A stretch of 19,502 bases of DNA from DATBDE01 sp036270095 (GTDB taxonomy: Bacteria > Actinomycetota > Thermoleophilia > Solirubrobacterales > Solirubrobacteraceae): positions 1 through 19,502 of the forward strand of contig DATBDE010000091.1 in assembly GCA_036270095.1 (NCBI GenBank), given 5' to 3'. Both the position numbers and the translations under genes were made by a program. Below the pieces are notes generated by a model. That model was not told where the DNA came from. It searched no databases and saw only the letters and a program-made list of their open reading frames with translations. This document shows, piece after piece, positions 1-7,111 of the stretch (position 1 is its first letter; each line of letters begins with the position of its first letter).

Positions 1-85
1 GATGGCCGCCGACCCACAGGCCGACGACCAGCGCGACCGGAATCAGGATCGCGAGGACGACGACGAGCGGGGAGCGGGAGCGCAC
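1..85 (-). CDS. Exported protein, 5' end only (possible S41 C-terminal protease)
   Basis: Only the first 28 codons lie in the window. A GTG start at 83-85 opens a frame with a short basic N-terminus followed by a hydrophobic stretch (LVVVLAILIPVALVVGLWVG), so the product is probably exported or membrane-anchored. An in-frame TGA lies 8 codons upstream, so no earlier start is available nearby. A TACTCT hexamer sits exactly 7 nt before the GTG, which supports the start and suggests an independent leaderless transcript. The gene begins 41 nt after ftsX on the same strand. The ending 'GLWVGGH' and the position after ftsEX recall S41-type processing proteases; this is an impression from family knowledge, not shown by any catalytic motif in view. 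Confidence 0.55.
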   Translation of the reverse strand, partial: MRSRSPLVVVLAILIPVALVVGLWVGGH

Positions 86-92
86 CCGGTCG

Positions 93-98
93 AGAGTA
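93..98 (-). promoter_or_regulatory. -10-like TACTCT, leaderless spacing to GTG at 85
   Basis: On the minus strand TACTCT is followed by 7 nt and then GTG. The spacing fits transcription starting at or next to the start codon. No convincing -35 hexamer was seen. The same arrangement precedes several other genes in the window. Confidence 0.45.
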
Positions 99-126
99 CC
101 GGCGCGGCCTCAGTTTTCCCTATGTC

Positions 127-1023
127 TCAGACGCGCAGGAACCGGCGCAGGGACAGGCCCGAGCCGGCCGCGGAGACGCCCACGCTGGCGGCCAGGAGGA
201 CGGCGACGAGGACCGCGAAGCTGACCGTCTTGGGGGCGGCGACGAGCGCGAAGTCGGAGGCCAGCGGATCGATGAGCGCAATCTTCCCGACCGCGAGCAG
301 CAGGATCGCCAGAACGCCTCCCAGCGCCCCCACGATGATCCCCTCGATCACGAACGGCCAGCGGATGAACCAGTTGGTCGCGCCCACCAGGCGCATGACC
401 TCGACCTCGCGCCGGCGCGCGAACAGCGACAGACGGATGGTGTTGGCGATGAGCAGGATGCTCGCCGCGATCAGCAGCACCGCCAGCAGCGCCATCGACA
501 GCTTCACGACGCGCGTGGCGGAGAGGATCTTCGCGGTCTCGTCGCGGCGGTTCTTGACCTGGTCGATGGCGGAGTCGACTGGGGTGCGGGTGCCGCTTGG
601 GCCCTTGGGCTCGAGCGCGTTTGAGATCTGCTCGATCTGGCCCGGGTCGCGCGGCACGATCCGCAGGGTGTCCGGCAGCGGGTTGGACCCGAGCAGGCGG
701 TAGGCCTCCGGGTTGCGTTTGACCTGCTGCTGGTAGGCCTGCTGCTTGGAGATGTAGGTGACGCTCTTGACGTTGGGAATCCGGCTCTGGATCAGGTCGT
801 GCACGCGCGTGGCGTCCGACGGGGTGGCGCTCGGCTTCAGGTAGACGTCGAGCAGGAGCTTGCCCCGGATGTCGTTGGCCGCGCCCGTGGTCGCCTGCAC
901 GACGGGGATGAAGACGCCGAGCACCAGCATGGTCACGAGCACCGTGGCCATGGCCGCGAACGACGGCACGGCGCTGCGGCGCAGCGAGCGCGTGGCCTCG
1001 CGGACGAAGAAGCCGAGCCGCAT
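127..1023 (-). CDS. ftsX: Cell-division ABC transporter permease FtsX
   Basis: This 298-residue protein is the membrane partner of FtsE. In the known family it passes ATP-driven conformational change across the membrane to peptidoglycan hydrolases during division. The expected FtsX layout is visible: a cytoplasmic N-terminus, TM1 at about 22-44, a large extracellular domain to about residue 170, then three C-terminal TM helices. The hallmark cytoplasmic segment EVMRLVGATNWFIRWPFVIEG follows the second helix. The ATG overlaps the ftsE stop by one base (TGATG), so translation is probably coupled. The length is normal for actinobacterial FtsX. Identification is secure; which hydrolase it controls cannot be read here. 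Confidence 0.95.
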   Translation of the reverse strand: MRLGFFVREATRSLRRSAVPSFAAMATVLVTMLVLGVFIPVVQATTGAANDIRGKLLLDVYLKPSATPSDATRVHDLIQSRIPNVKSVTYISKQQAYQQQVKRNPEAYRLLGSNPLPDTLRIVPRDPGQIEQISNALEPKGPSGTRTPVDSAIDQVKNRRDETAKILSATRVVKLSMALLAVLLIAASILLIANTIRLSLFARRREVEVMRLVGATNWFIRWPFVIEGIIVGALGGVLAILLLAVGKIALIDPLASDFALVAAPKTVSFAVLVAVLLAASVGVSAAGSGLSLRRFLRV

Positions 1024-1988
1024 CAGCCGTCGTGCTCCCGCGGCAGCGCGTCGATCTCGCGCCGCGTCGCGCGGCGCGCCGCCCGCTTGCCGGCGCGGGA
1101 GACCGGCAGGTCGGCGTCGGGGCCCGGATCGCCGTCGCGCATGCGCGCGGCGAACTCACGCGTGGACTCGTCGCCCACGTAGAACCCGGCGGCCTCATCG
1201 CGGATCACGCGCCCCTGTTCGAGCTGGATCACGCGCCGGCGCATGCGGTCGACCATCTCGCGGTCGTGCGTGGCGACCACGACGGTCGTGCCCGTGCGGT
1301 TGATGCGGTAAAGCAACTGCATGATCCCGATCGAGGTCTCGGGATCGAGGTTGCCCGTGGGCTCGTCGGCGACCAGCAGGGGCGGGTGATTGACGAACGC
1401 GCGCGCGATGGACACGCGCTGCTGCTCGCCGCCGGAGAGCTGGTCGGGGAAGTTGTGGAGCTTGGTGGCCAGCCCGGTCAGGCGCAGGATGTCCGGCACC
1501 TTGGCCCGGATCTCCTTGCGCGAGTGCCCGGTCACCTGGAGGGCGTAGGCGACGTTGTCGTAGACGGTCCGGTTGGGCAGGAGCTTGAAGTCCTGGAAGA
1601 CCACGCCGAGGTTGCGCCGGTAGTACGGGATGCCCTTCTCGGTGATCTCGGACAGGTCGCGGCCGGCCACGCGGATCGTCCCGCCGGTGGGGTCGAGCTC
1701 CTTGATCAGGAGCCGGATGAGGGTCGACTTCCCCGAGCCCGACGGGCCGACGAAGAAGACGAAGTCGCCGCGAGCCACGGTGAACGTCGCCTGCTCGACC
1801 CCGATGTCGCCGGAGTCGTACTCCTTGGCCACGCCCCGGAACTCGATGACCGGCGCGGGCGGCGCGTCCGGCTTCGGGACCGGGCCCACGGCCGCCGGCT
1901 TGGGCGGCGCGGCGGGGGTCTTGTCCTTGCGCTTGCGGGGGCGAAGCGGGGTGGAGGAGATCCTGCGGGATCGAGTCGGCGCAGCCAT
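1023..1988 (-). CDS. ftsE: Cell-division ATP-binding protein FtsE, with N- and C-terminal extensions
   Basis: This is the ABC ATPase that pairs with FtsX at the division site. From the ATG at 1988 the protein has 321 residues. Walker A GPSGSGKS is at 81-88, the Q-loop in VVFQDFKLLPN is near 130, the signature LSGGEQQRV is near 184, Walker B LLVADEP is at 204-210 and the switch His is at 241. FtsE is usually about 220-230 residues. Here about 46 Pro/Ala/Lys-rich residues precede the ABC domain (which begins at VIEFRGVAKEY), and a basic, charged tail of about 50 residues follows it. No start codon exists right at the domain boundary, so the N-terminal extension seems real. Starts farther upstream (2042, 2060) are possible, but an AATACT hexamer 7 nt before 1988 favours this ATG. 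The gene is divergent from the M16 peptidase across 74 bp. Confidence 0.93.
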   Translation of the reverse strand: MAAPTRSRRISSTPLRPRKRKDKTPAAPPKPAAVGPVPKPDAPPAPVIEFRGVAKEYDSGDIGVEQATFTVARGDFVFFVGPSGSGKSTLIRLLIKELDPTGGTIRVAGRDLSEITEKGIPYYRRNLGVVFQDFKLLPNRTVYDNVAYALQVTGHSRKEIRAKVPDILRLTGLATKLHNFPDQLSGGEQQRVSIARAFVNHPPLLVADEPTGNLDPETSIGIMQLLYRINRTGTTVVVATHDREMVDRMRRRVIQLEQGRVIRDEAAGFYVGDESTREFAARMRDGDPGPDADLPVSRAGKRAARRATRREIDALPREHDG

Positions 1989-1995
1989 GGGCGTC

Positions 1996-2001
1996 AGTAT
2001 T
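1996..2001 (-). promoter_or_regulatory. -10-like AATACT before ftsE
   Basis: On the minus strand AATACT is followed by 7 nt and the ftsE ATG at 1988. It differs by one base from TATACT. No Shine-Dalgarno sequence is visible, so a leaderless ftsEX transcript is likely. It shares the 74-bp divergent gap with the peptidase promoter. Confidence 0.4.
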
Positions 2002-2048
2002 CGTGCAGGCGGCCCCGGAGCCTGCAAAGCGCCGTGCAGCATGGCCGC

Positions 2049-2054
2049 TACCTT
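2049..2054 (+). promoter_or_regulatory. -10-like TACCTT before the M16 peptidase
   Basis: TACCTT is followed by 8 nt and the ATG at 2063, with no Shine-Dalgarno sequence between. The spacing fits a leaderless transcript and supports the choice of ATG 2063 over the upstream in-frame ATG at 2003. Confidence 0.4.
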
Positions 2055-2062
2055 TGGCATCC

Positions 2063-3313
2063 ATGCCCGAGATCGTCACCCAGACGCTGGATAACGGCCT
2101 CCCCGTCCATCGCATCGCACTCGAGGGGACGCGGGCCATCACGCTGCTCGTCGCGTTCGACGCCGGGGCCCGCACCGAGCGCCCCGAGGAGAACGGCATG
2201 GCCCACTTCCTCGAGCACCTGGTGTTCAAGGGCGGCGAGAAGTTCGCCCACTACCGCGACGTGAACGAGACCGCAGAGCGCCTCGGCGCGGTGCTCAACG
2301 CCTTCACGTCGCACGACGTCGTCGCCTTCCACATCACCGCGCGCGCCGAGCGGGCGCTCGAGGCCGCCGACCTGCTGACCGACTTCGTGGGCCGGCCGCA
2401 TATCGACGCCGCCGAGCTCGACCGCGAACGCGGCGTGGTGATCCAGGAGATCGCGCGCTCCCACGACCAGCCCTCGATGCTGGCCGAGGACCTGATCGAC
2501 CGGGCCGCCTTCGGCGACCACCCGCTGGGGCGGCCGGTGCTCGGCCCCGCGGACCACCTGCGCACGTTTACCCGCGACGGCATCGTGGCCTTCCGCGAGC
2601 GCCGCTGGTCGGGCCGCCGTGCGGGGGCGTTCCTAGTCGGCAACCTCGAAGCGCTGCCCCAGAACGGGGCTGTGGCCGAGCTGTTCGGCCGCTTCCCGGA
2701 CCTTCCCGAGCCGCCCGCGTACGACCCCGCTCCGCCGTTCGCGCCGGCGTTCAAGGTCGAACGCCGCGAGTCCAACCAGTCGCACCTGCGCATGAGCTAC
2801 CGGCCCGAGGTGACCGTGAGCGACCCGGCCGAGCGCGCGGCGCTGGCCATCTACGCGACGCTGCTCGGCGGCTCGATGGGCTCGCGCCTGTTCGACGAGA
2901 TCCGCGAGCAGCGCGGGCTTGCCTACTCGGTCTCCGCCTATGACCACGCCTTCGCCGACGTGCCCATCCTGCAGCTCTCGGCCGGCCTGGACTCGACCAA
3001 GACCGTCGAGGCCTACCAGCGCATGCGCGAGATCGTGACCGAGCTGCGCGACGAGGGCCCGACCGAGGCCGAGGTGCAGCGCGCGCGCGCCTATGCCGCC
3101 GGGCGCCGCGTGCTCGCCTTCGAGAACACCGGCGCGGTGGCGCGGCACGCCGCCTACCAGGCCATCGTGTACGGCGAGGACATGGATCCCGACGCTGCGA
3201 TCGCCGCCCTCGATGCGGTGACCTACGATCAGGTCAACGAGGTGGCGCGGGGCGTCGCCGACAAGCTCGCCCTCGCCGTCGTGGGCCCACACGACGCTAA
3301 CGAGTTCTCTTAA
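2063..3313 (+). CDS. M16 family zinc metallopeptidase (processing-peptidase-like)
   Basis: A 416-residue single-chain M16 peptidase of the mitochondrial-processing-peptidase/PqqL-like class. The inverted zinc motif HFLEH gives ligands His48 and His52 with catalytic Glu51. The third ligand is Glu129 in VVIQEI, at the spacing expected for M16. The C-terminal half carries the family's LFDEIREQRGLAYSV segment (about 276-290), whose Arg and Tyr help bind substrate. There is no signal peptide, so it is probably cytoplasmic. In many actinobacteria an M16 peptidase lies near pnp/rpsO; here it faces ftsE instead. A small downstream gene begins 21 nt after the stop and is probably cotranscribed. The physiological substrate is unknown. 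Confidence 0.92.
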   Translation: MPEIVTQTLDNGLPVHRIALEGTRAITLLVAFDAGARTERPEENGMAHFLEHLVFKGGEKFAHYRDVNETAERLGAVLNAFTSHDVVAFHITARAERALEAADLLTDFVGRPHIDAAELDRERGVVIQEIARSHDQPSMLAEDLIDRAAFGDHPLGRPVLGPADHLRTFTRDGIVAFRERRWSGRRAGAFLVGNLEALPQNGAVAELFGRFPDLPEPPAYDPAPPFAPAFKVERRESNQSHLRMSYRPEVTVSDPAERAALAIYATLLGGSMGSRLFDEIREQRGLAYSVSAYDHAFADVPILQLSAGLDSTKTVEAYQRMREIVTELRDEGPTEAEVQRARAYAAGRRVLAFENTGAVARHAAYQAIVYGEDMDPDAAIAALDAVTYDQVNEVARGVADKLALAVVGPHDANEFS

Positions 3314-3334
3314 CCCGCGTGCGACACTTCCCCG

Positions 3335-3685
3335 GTGGCGCTGAACGACCGGGAGCTGCAGCGCTACCTGCAGCGGGTTTCGGATCGCTGGCCGATTGAG
3401 CGCGCCCTTCTCGGCGGCGCGCGGGTCGACGACCTCCAGGGCGCGCCACCCCAGCGCGAGCGAGGGCCCGAGTACGTCGTCGTGCTCGTCTCCTCCGGCT
3501 TCGACGGCGTGCCCTGGCTCGAGCGCGTGCACCAGGCGGGCTCGCTCTGGGACGCCTCGGAGATGGGCGACCGGGCGGAGGTCCACTGCTACACGCCGGC
3601 CGAGATGGAGCGCAAGATCGTGCAGTTGGCACGCGTGCGCCGCGTGGCCGACCGCGGCCTCGAGCTGGCACTCGAACCCGCCTAG
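3335..3685 (+). CDS. Small hypothetical protein, degenerate nucleotidyltransferase-like
   Basis: A 116-residue protein from a GTG start, 21 nt after the M16 peptidase stop and probably in the same transcript. The arrangement recalls small MNT-type nucleotidyltransferases: 'IERALLGGARVDD' where those have a FGSRARG-like loop, then a beta strand (YVVVLVSS), a helix (VPWLERVHQAGSLWD) and the late segment HCYTPAEMERKI. The Gly-Ser pair and the Asp-x-Asp catalytic residues of active enzymes are not recognisable, so it may be a non-catalytic relative. This resemblance is judged by eye and is uncertain. No Shine-Dalgarno sequence or other start evidence distinguishes GTG 3335 from later in-frame starts. 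Confidence 0.7.
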   Translation: MALNDRELQRYLQRVSDRWPIERALLGGARVDDLQGAPPQRERGPEYVVVLVSSGFDGVPWLERVHQAGSLWDASEMGDRAEVHCYTPAEMERKIVQLARVRRVADRGLELALEPA

Positions 3686-3706
3686 CCGTATTTGCGTATC
3701 TCGCCG

Positions 3707-3734
3707 CGTGAGCTTTTGCTCGCGCGCGTGTCTC
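3707..3734 (+). promoter_or_regulatory. Promoter-like element CGTGAG-N13-GCGTGTCTC before the sigma gene
   Basis: CGTGAG at 3707-3712 and GCGTGTCTC at 3726-3734 are separated by 13 nt and end 26 nt before the sigma factor ATG. The same two words with the same 13-nt spacer occur before the next gene at 5278-5305. The size and position suit an ECF-type -35/-10 promoter, so autoregulation is inferred. The element lies inside the longer TTG-initiated frame (3692), which argues for ATG 3761 as the start. Confidence 0.5.
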
Positions 3735-3760
3735 TGGGACACCGGTACGTCTTGACGCCG

Positions 3761-5242
3761 ATGATCTCCACAACGATCCTGCGGACGCAGAGCGACGATC
3801 GCCTCGTCGCTCTGGCGCGCGACGGCCACGAGCGGGCCTTCGAGGCGCTGGTCGAGCGCTACCGCAAGCCGCTCCTGCGCCACGTGCGCCGGATCCTGCC
3901 CGAGGCGCGGGCCGAGGACGCGATCCAGCAGGCCTTCCTGAATGCGTGGTCGGCGCTGCAGCGCGACGTCGCCGTGCGCGAGCCGCGGGCGTGGCTGTAC
4001 CGCGTGGCCCACAACGCGGCGCTCAACGCGCTGCGGGTCCACGGCTACGACCACGACGAGCTGCGCGAGTCGGTCCGCTCCCACGTCGCCGGCCCGGCCG
4101 AGGACCACCAGCGCCGCTGGGTCATGCGGCGCACGCTGGCCGGCGTCGCGGCCCTGCCCGAGGCCCAGCGCGAGGCGCTGCTGCGCACCGCCGTCGAGGG
4201 CCGCTCGCAGGAGCAGGTGGCGGCCGAGCTCGGCCTCAGCGAGGGCGCGGTGCGCGGCCTGGTCTACCGGGCGCGCACGGCGCTGCGGGCGGCAGCGACA
4301 GCGCTGACGCCCGCCCCGCTCGTGGGCTGGGCGGCGGCGTTCGCCTCCAGCGACGTGCCCATGAACACGGCCGAGCGTATCGCCCAGGTGGCCGCCGGCG
4401 GCGGCACCGCGAGCGTCGGCGCCATCCTGGCCAAGGCGGGCGCGGTGGTGGCCGTCACCGGCGCGCTGGCCGCCGGCGGGGTTGCGGTGCGCGACAGCAC
4501 CGACAACGGTCCCGGTGGGCCGAGCCAGGCCGAGGCGGACACGATCAAGCCCGGCCACAAGGTCCGCCGCGGCGGCGCCGCGCTGCCGGGCGCAACGCTG
4601 GCCACGCGGCGCGAGCACGGCGCCGCCGGCGAGGCCGGGCGTAAGCGCCGCGGCCGCGGCGGGCGGGGCGACGACCACGGGCGCGGCCGGGGGCGCGGGC
4701 GCAGCGAGTCCCACGGCAAGGGCAGCGGCTCGGGCTCGGGCAAGCGCGAGGACCGGTCTTCCTCGTCGCACCGCGGCTCGGGCTCGTCGGGATCATCGGG
4801 CAGCTCGGGATCGAGCGGCTCGGGCTCGTCGGGGAGCTCCGGCTCGTCGGGCTCGAGCGGCTCGGGAAGCTCCGGGTCGGGGCGCTCGGGCTCCAGCGGC
4901 TCGGGCTCGTCGGGCAGCGGCAGCTCGGGCTCGGGCTCGTCGGGCAGCGGCGGCTCGGGCTCCGGTGACGGTGGCGGCGGCAGTCCCGGACCCTCGGGCT
5001 CCGGCGATAGTGGCGGCGGGACCGACGGCGGCGGTGGCGGCACCGACGGCGGCGGCGGCGGCACCGACTCGTCCGGCCCCGGCTCGGGCGCTCCGGCCCC
5101 GGTCGCGCCGACGACCTCGACGTCCAGCGGCGACTCCAGCGGCCACGGCTCCGGCTCCAGCGGCGGCGGCAGTGGCGGGTCCAACGACCTCCCCGGCACC
5201 GACGGCGACGGCAGCAGCGGCAGCGGCAGCGGCAGCGGCTAG
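3761..5242 (+). CDS. ECF-type sigma factor with transmembrane segment and Ser/Gly-rich tail
   Basis: From ATG 3761 the protein has 493 residues, against about 170-200 for a simple ECF sigma factor. Sigma region 2 covers about 15-85 (FEALVERYRKPLLRHVRRIL, then AEDAIQQAFLNAW). Region 4 covers about 128-176 (ALPEAQREALLR, then a helix-turn-helix LSEGAVRGLVYRARTAL). A single hydrophobic segment at about 221-243 (ILAKAGAVVAVTGALAAGG) could be a membrane helix. A basic Arg/Gly-rich stretch (about 265-330) follows, then about 160 residues almost wholly of Ser, Gly, Asp and Thr. No anti-sigma gene is adjacent, so the appended region may itself control activity. Fused-TM sigma factors are known in actinobacteria. 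Topology is uncertain, since the basic stretch after the helix goes against the positive-inside rule. A TTG start at 3692 is the alternative. Confidence 0.88.
   Translation: MISTTILRTQSDDRLVALARDGHERAFEALVERYRKPLLRHVRRILPEARAEDAIQQAFLNAWSALQRDVAVREPRAWLYRVAHNAALNALRVHGYDHDELRESVRSHVAGPAEDHQRRWVMRRTLAGVAALPEAQREALLRTAVEGRSQEQVAAELGLSEGAVRGLVYRARTALRAAATALTPAPLVGWAAAFASSDVPMNTAERIAQVAAGGGTASVGAILAKAGAVVAVTGALAAGGVAVRDSTDNGPGGPSQAEADTIKPGHKVRRGGAALPGATLATRREHGAAGEAGRKRRGRGGRGDDHGRGRGRGRSESHGKGSGSGSGKREDRSSSSHRGSGSSGSSGSSGSSGSGSSGSSGSSGSSGSGSSGSGRSGSSGSGSSGSGSSGSGSSGSGGSGSGDGGGGSPGPSGSGDSGGGTDGGGGGTDGGGGGTDSSGPGSGAPAPVAPTTSTSSGDSSGHGSGSSGGGSGGSNDLPGTDGDGSSGSGSGSG
4771..5070 (+). repeat. Low-complexity Ser/Gly-coding repeat tract, with 21-bp tandem units
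   Basis: The tract encodes runs of SSG, GSG and SGSG in the tail of the sigma factor. It ends in tandem TDGGGGG units with an exact 21-bp period (units starting at 5021, 5042 and a partial at 5063). Such DNA is prone to slippage, so tail length may vary between strains. Confidence 0.75.
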
Positions 5243-5277
5243 CCCATTGCAACCGGCGCCGGGTGGACCGCCAGGTT

Positions 5278-5305
5278 CGTGAGATCGGTGGGCAGGGCGT
5301 GTCTC
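5278..5305 (+). promoter_or_regulatory. Promoter-like element CGTGAG-N13-GCGTGTCTC before the secreted protein
   Basis: CGTGAG at 5278-5283 and GCGTGTCTC at 5297-5305 are separated by 13 nt and end 33 nt before ATG 5339. Both words and the spacer length match the element before the upstream sigma gene. Inferred target promoter of that sigma factor. Confidence 0.5.
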
Positions 5306-5338
5306 ACGGTCGCAATGCCAATCCACCAGGGAGTAGCC

Positions 5339-6112
5339 ATGAGACGCATCCTGATCACGCTCGCGGCGCTTGCGCTCGTAGCGCTCGCCGTTCCCGCGGC
5401 CGCGAGCGCGCACCACGGGCAGCGGGCCGGGGATCGCAACCGCGATGGCCTGCCCGACCGCTGGGAGCGCCAGCACCATCTGTCGCTCCGCGTCAACCAG
5501 GCCCACCGGGATCCTGACCGCGACGGGCTCGACAACCGCAAGGAGTTCGAGCACGGGACGGATCCGCGCAACCGCGACACCAACGACAACGGCGTCGGCG
5601 ACCGCGACGAGATCCATCCCGTCGGGACGATCGCCTCGTTCAACGCCCAGAACGGCGCGCTGACCATCACGCTCGCCAACGGTCAGTCGGTCACCGGCCA
5701 GGTCACGCCGGCCACGCGGATCGAGTGCCCCGAGAACGAGAACGAGATCGAGAACGAGCACCCCAACGGCGACAACTTCGCCGTGCGCGACGGCGACGCC
5801 GGCGGCGGGGACAGCTCGGGCCCCGGCTCGGGCGGCGGCGACACCACCAACCCGCCGACGAGCACGTCGCAGCAGCCGAACAACAGCGGCCCGGGCTCCG
5901 CGAACAGCGGCCCCGGCAACCCCGAGCAGGGCCAGCAGCCGCCGGCACAGCCGGCTCAGCCCGGTGACCGCGACAACGAGAACTGCGGCACCGCCGGCCT
6001 CGTCCCGGGCACCCGGGTGCGGGAGGCCGAGGCGCGCCTGACCGCCAACGGGCTCGTGTTCGAGGAGATCGAGCTCGGGCGGGCCGCTCAGGCCCCGATG
6101 CCGCAGCAGTAA
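5339..6112 (+). CDS. Secreted protein with calcium-type (TSP3-like) repeats and a split DUF5666-like domain
   Basis: A 257-residue exported protein. ATG 5339 is preceded by AGGGAG at good spacing, unlike most starts here, and opens a classic signal peptide with likely cleavage after ASA near residue 24. Residues 32-90 contain three Asp-rich motifs (DRNRDGLPD, DPDRDGLDN, DTNDNGVGDRD) like thrombospondin type-3 or dockerin calcium loops. Residues 95-130 (GTIASFNAQNGALTITLANG) resemble the start of a DUF5666 beta domain, and 221-247 (LVPGTRVREAEARL) resemble its end. A Gly/Pro/Ser/Asn/Gln-rich insert of about 85 residues separates them. The only cysteines, Cys130 and Cys216, flank the insert and could form a disulfide. 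The gene follows the sigma gene by 96 bp and has its own promoter-like element. Function unknown; a surface or matrix role is inference. Confidence 0.85.
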   Translation: MRRILITLAALALVALAVPAAASAHHGQRAGDRNRDGLPDRWERQHHLSLRVNQAHRDPDRDGLDNRKEFEHGTDPRNRDTNDNGVGDRDEIHPVGTIASFNAQNGALTITLANGQSVTGQVTPATRIECPENENEIENEHPNGDNFAVRDGDAGGGDSSGPGSGGGDTTNPPTSTSQQPNNSGPGSANSGPGNPEQGQQPPAQPAQPGDRDNENCGTAGLVPGTRVREAEARLTANGLVFEEIELGRAAQAPMPQQ

Positions 6113-6125
6113 GGCGGCGGGAGCA

Positions 6126-7109
6126 CTAGCCGATCGAGACCATGCGCTCGATCGGGATGCGTGCGCGGCGGGCGATCTCCGGGGACACCCTCACCTCGGG
6201 GCGCCCGTCGCGCAGCGCGTCGCGCAGCTTCGGCAGCGTGATCATCTTCATGAACTTGCAGAAGGCCGCGCGGTTGGCGGGGATGAACTCCACCTCGGGC
6301 GCGGCCTCGCGCAGCGCGTGGAGCATGCCGGTCTCGGTCGCGACGACGGCCTGGCCGGCGTCGCCGTGGCTCTCGGCCCACTTGAGCATCCCGCCGGTCG
6401 AGAGCATCTCGATCCCGTCGGGGTCGATGTCGCCGGCGGCGACGTACTCGAGCACCGAGGTCGTGCACCCGCACTCGGGGTGGATGAGCAATTCCGCATC
6501 CGGATGCTCGGCGCGCATGGTCGTGATGTCGAGCGGCCGGATCCCAGCGTGGACGTGGCACTCGCCGTCCCAGACGTGCATGGGGCGGCCGATCGTCCGC
6601 TCGACGTAGGAGCCGAGGAACATGTCGGGACCGAAGAGGATCTCGGTGTCGTTCCCGTGCTCGCGGTAGATGTGCTCGACCACGCGCACGGCGTTAGACG
6701 AGGTCACGCAGTAGTCGGTCTCGGCCTTGACCTCGGCCGTCGTGTTCACGTACATGACGACGACGGCGCCGGGGTGATCGGCCTTCCAGGCCCGCAGCTG
6801 CGGGGCGTCGATCGAGTCGGCCAGCGAGCAGCCGGCGTCGAGGTCGGGCAGCAGCACGGTCTTCTCGGGGCTGAGGATCGAGGCGGTCTCGGCCATGAAG
6901 TGCACGCCGCAGAAGGCGATGACCGGCTCCGAGCTCGCCGCGGCCTGGCGCGAGAGCCCGAGCGAGTCGCCGACGTAGTCGGCCACCTGCTGGATCTCGG
7001 GCAGCTGGTAGTTGTGGGCGAGGATGACCGCCTCGCGCTCGCGCGCCAGGGCTCGCACCTCGTCCTGGAGCTGGGGAATCGACTCCGGGGTCAGGAACGT
7101 GGTCGGCAT
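6126..7109 (-). CDS. nadA: Quinolinate synthase NadA
   Basis: NadA condenses iminoaspartate with dihydroxyacetone phosphate to quinolinate, the precursor of NAD, using a [4Fe-4S] cluster in the cytoplasm. The 327-residue protein contains the family segments ILAHNYQLPEIQQVADYVGDS, CGVHFMAETASILSPEK, HPECGC and FCKFMKM. Likely cluster ligands are Cys94 (DAGCSLAD), Cys213 (HPEC) and Cys284. The ATG at 7109 starts 2 nt after the nadC stop, so the gene is the last of the prfB-decarboxylase-nadC-nadA operon. The frame stays open upstream through nadC, but that extension is non-homologous and was rejected. It ends 13 nt from the convergent secreted-protein gene, with no clear terminator hairpin between. 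Confidence 0.96.
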   Translation of the reverse strand: MPTTFLTPESIPQLQDEVRALAREREAVILAHNYQLPEIQQVADYVGDSLGLSRQAAASSEPVIAFCGVHFMAETASILSPEKTVLLPDLDAGCSLADSIDAPQLRAWKADHPGAVVVMYVNTTAEVKAETDYCVTSSNAVRVVEHIYREHGNDTEILFGPDMFLGSYVERTIGRPMHVWDGECHVHAGIRPLDITTMRAEHPDAELLIHPECGCTTSVLEYVAAGDIDPDGIEMLSTGGMLKWAESHGDAGQAVVATETGMLHALREAAPEVEFIPANRAAFCKFMKMITLPKLRDALRDGRPEVRVSPEIARRARIPIERMVSIG

Positions 7110-7111
7110 CT

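Noticed and set aside
3692..3760. TTG start adding 23 residues to the sigma factor
   Set aside because: The added residues are not sigma-like, and the shared promoter-like element lies within them; ATG 3761 fits better.
2633..4771. A 712-codon minus frame across three plus-strand genes
   Set aside because: It is antisense to the M16 peptidase, the small protein and the sigma gene, and has only low-complexity Arg/Ala/Val content.
4264..5199. Minus-strand frame of Pro-Glu-Pro repeats opposite the sigma tail
   Set aside because: It is the reverse reading of the Ser/Gly-coding repeat tract; the plus-strand frame carries the sigma domains.
6113..6125. Possible bidirectional terminator between the convergent secreted-protein and nadA genes
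   Set aside because: The 13-bp gap shows no stem-loop or T-run.
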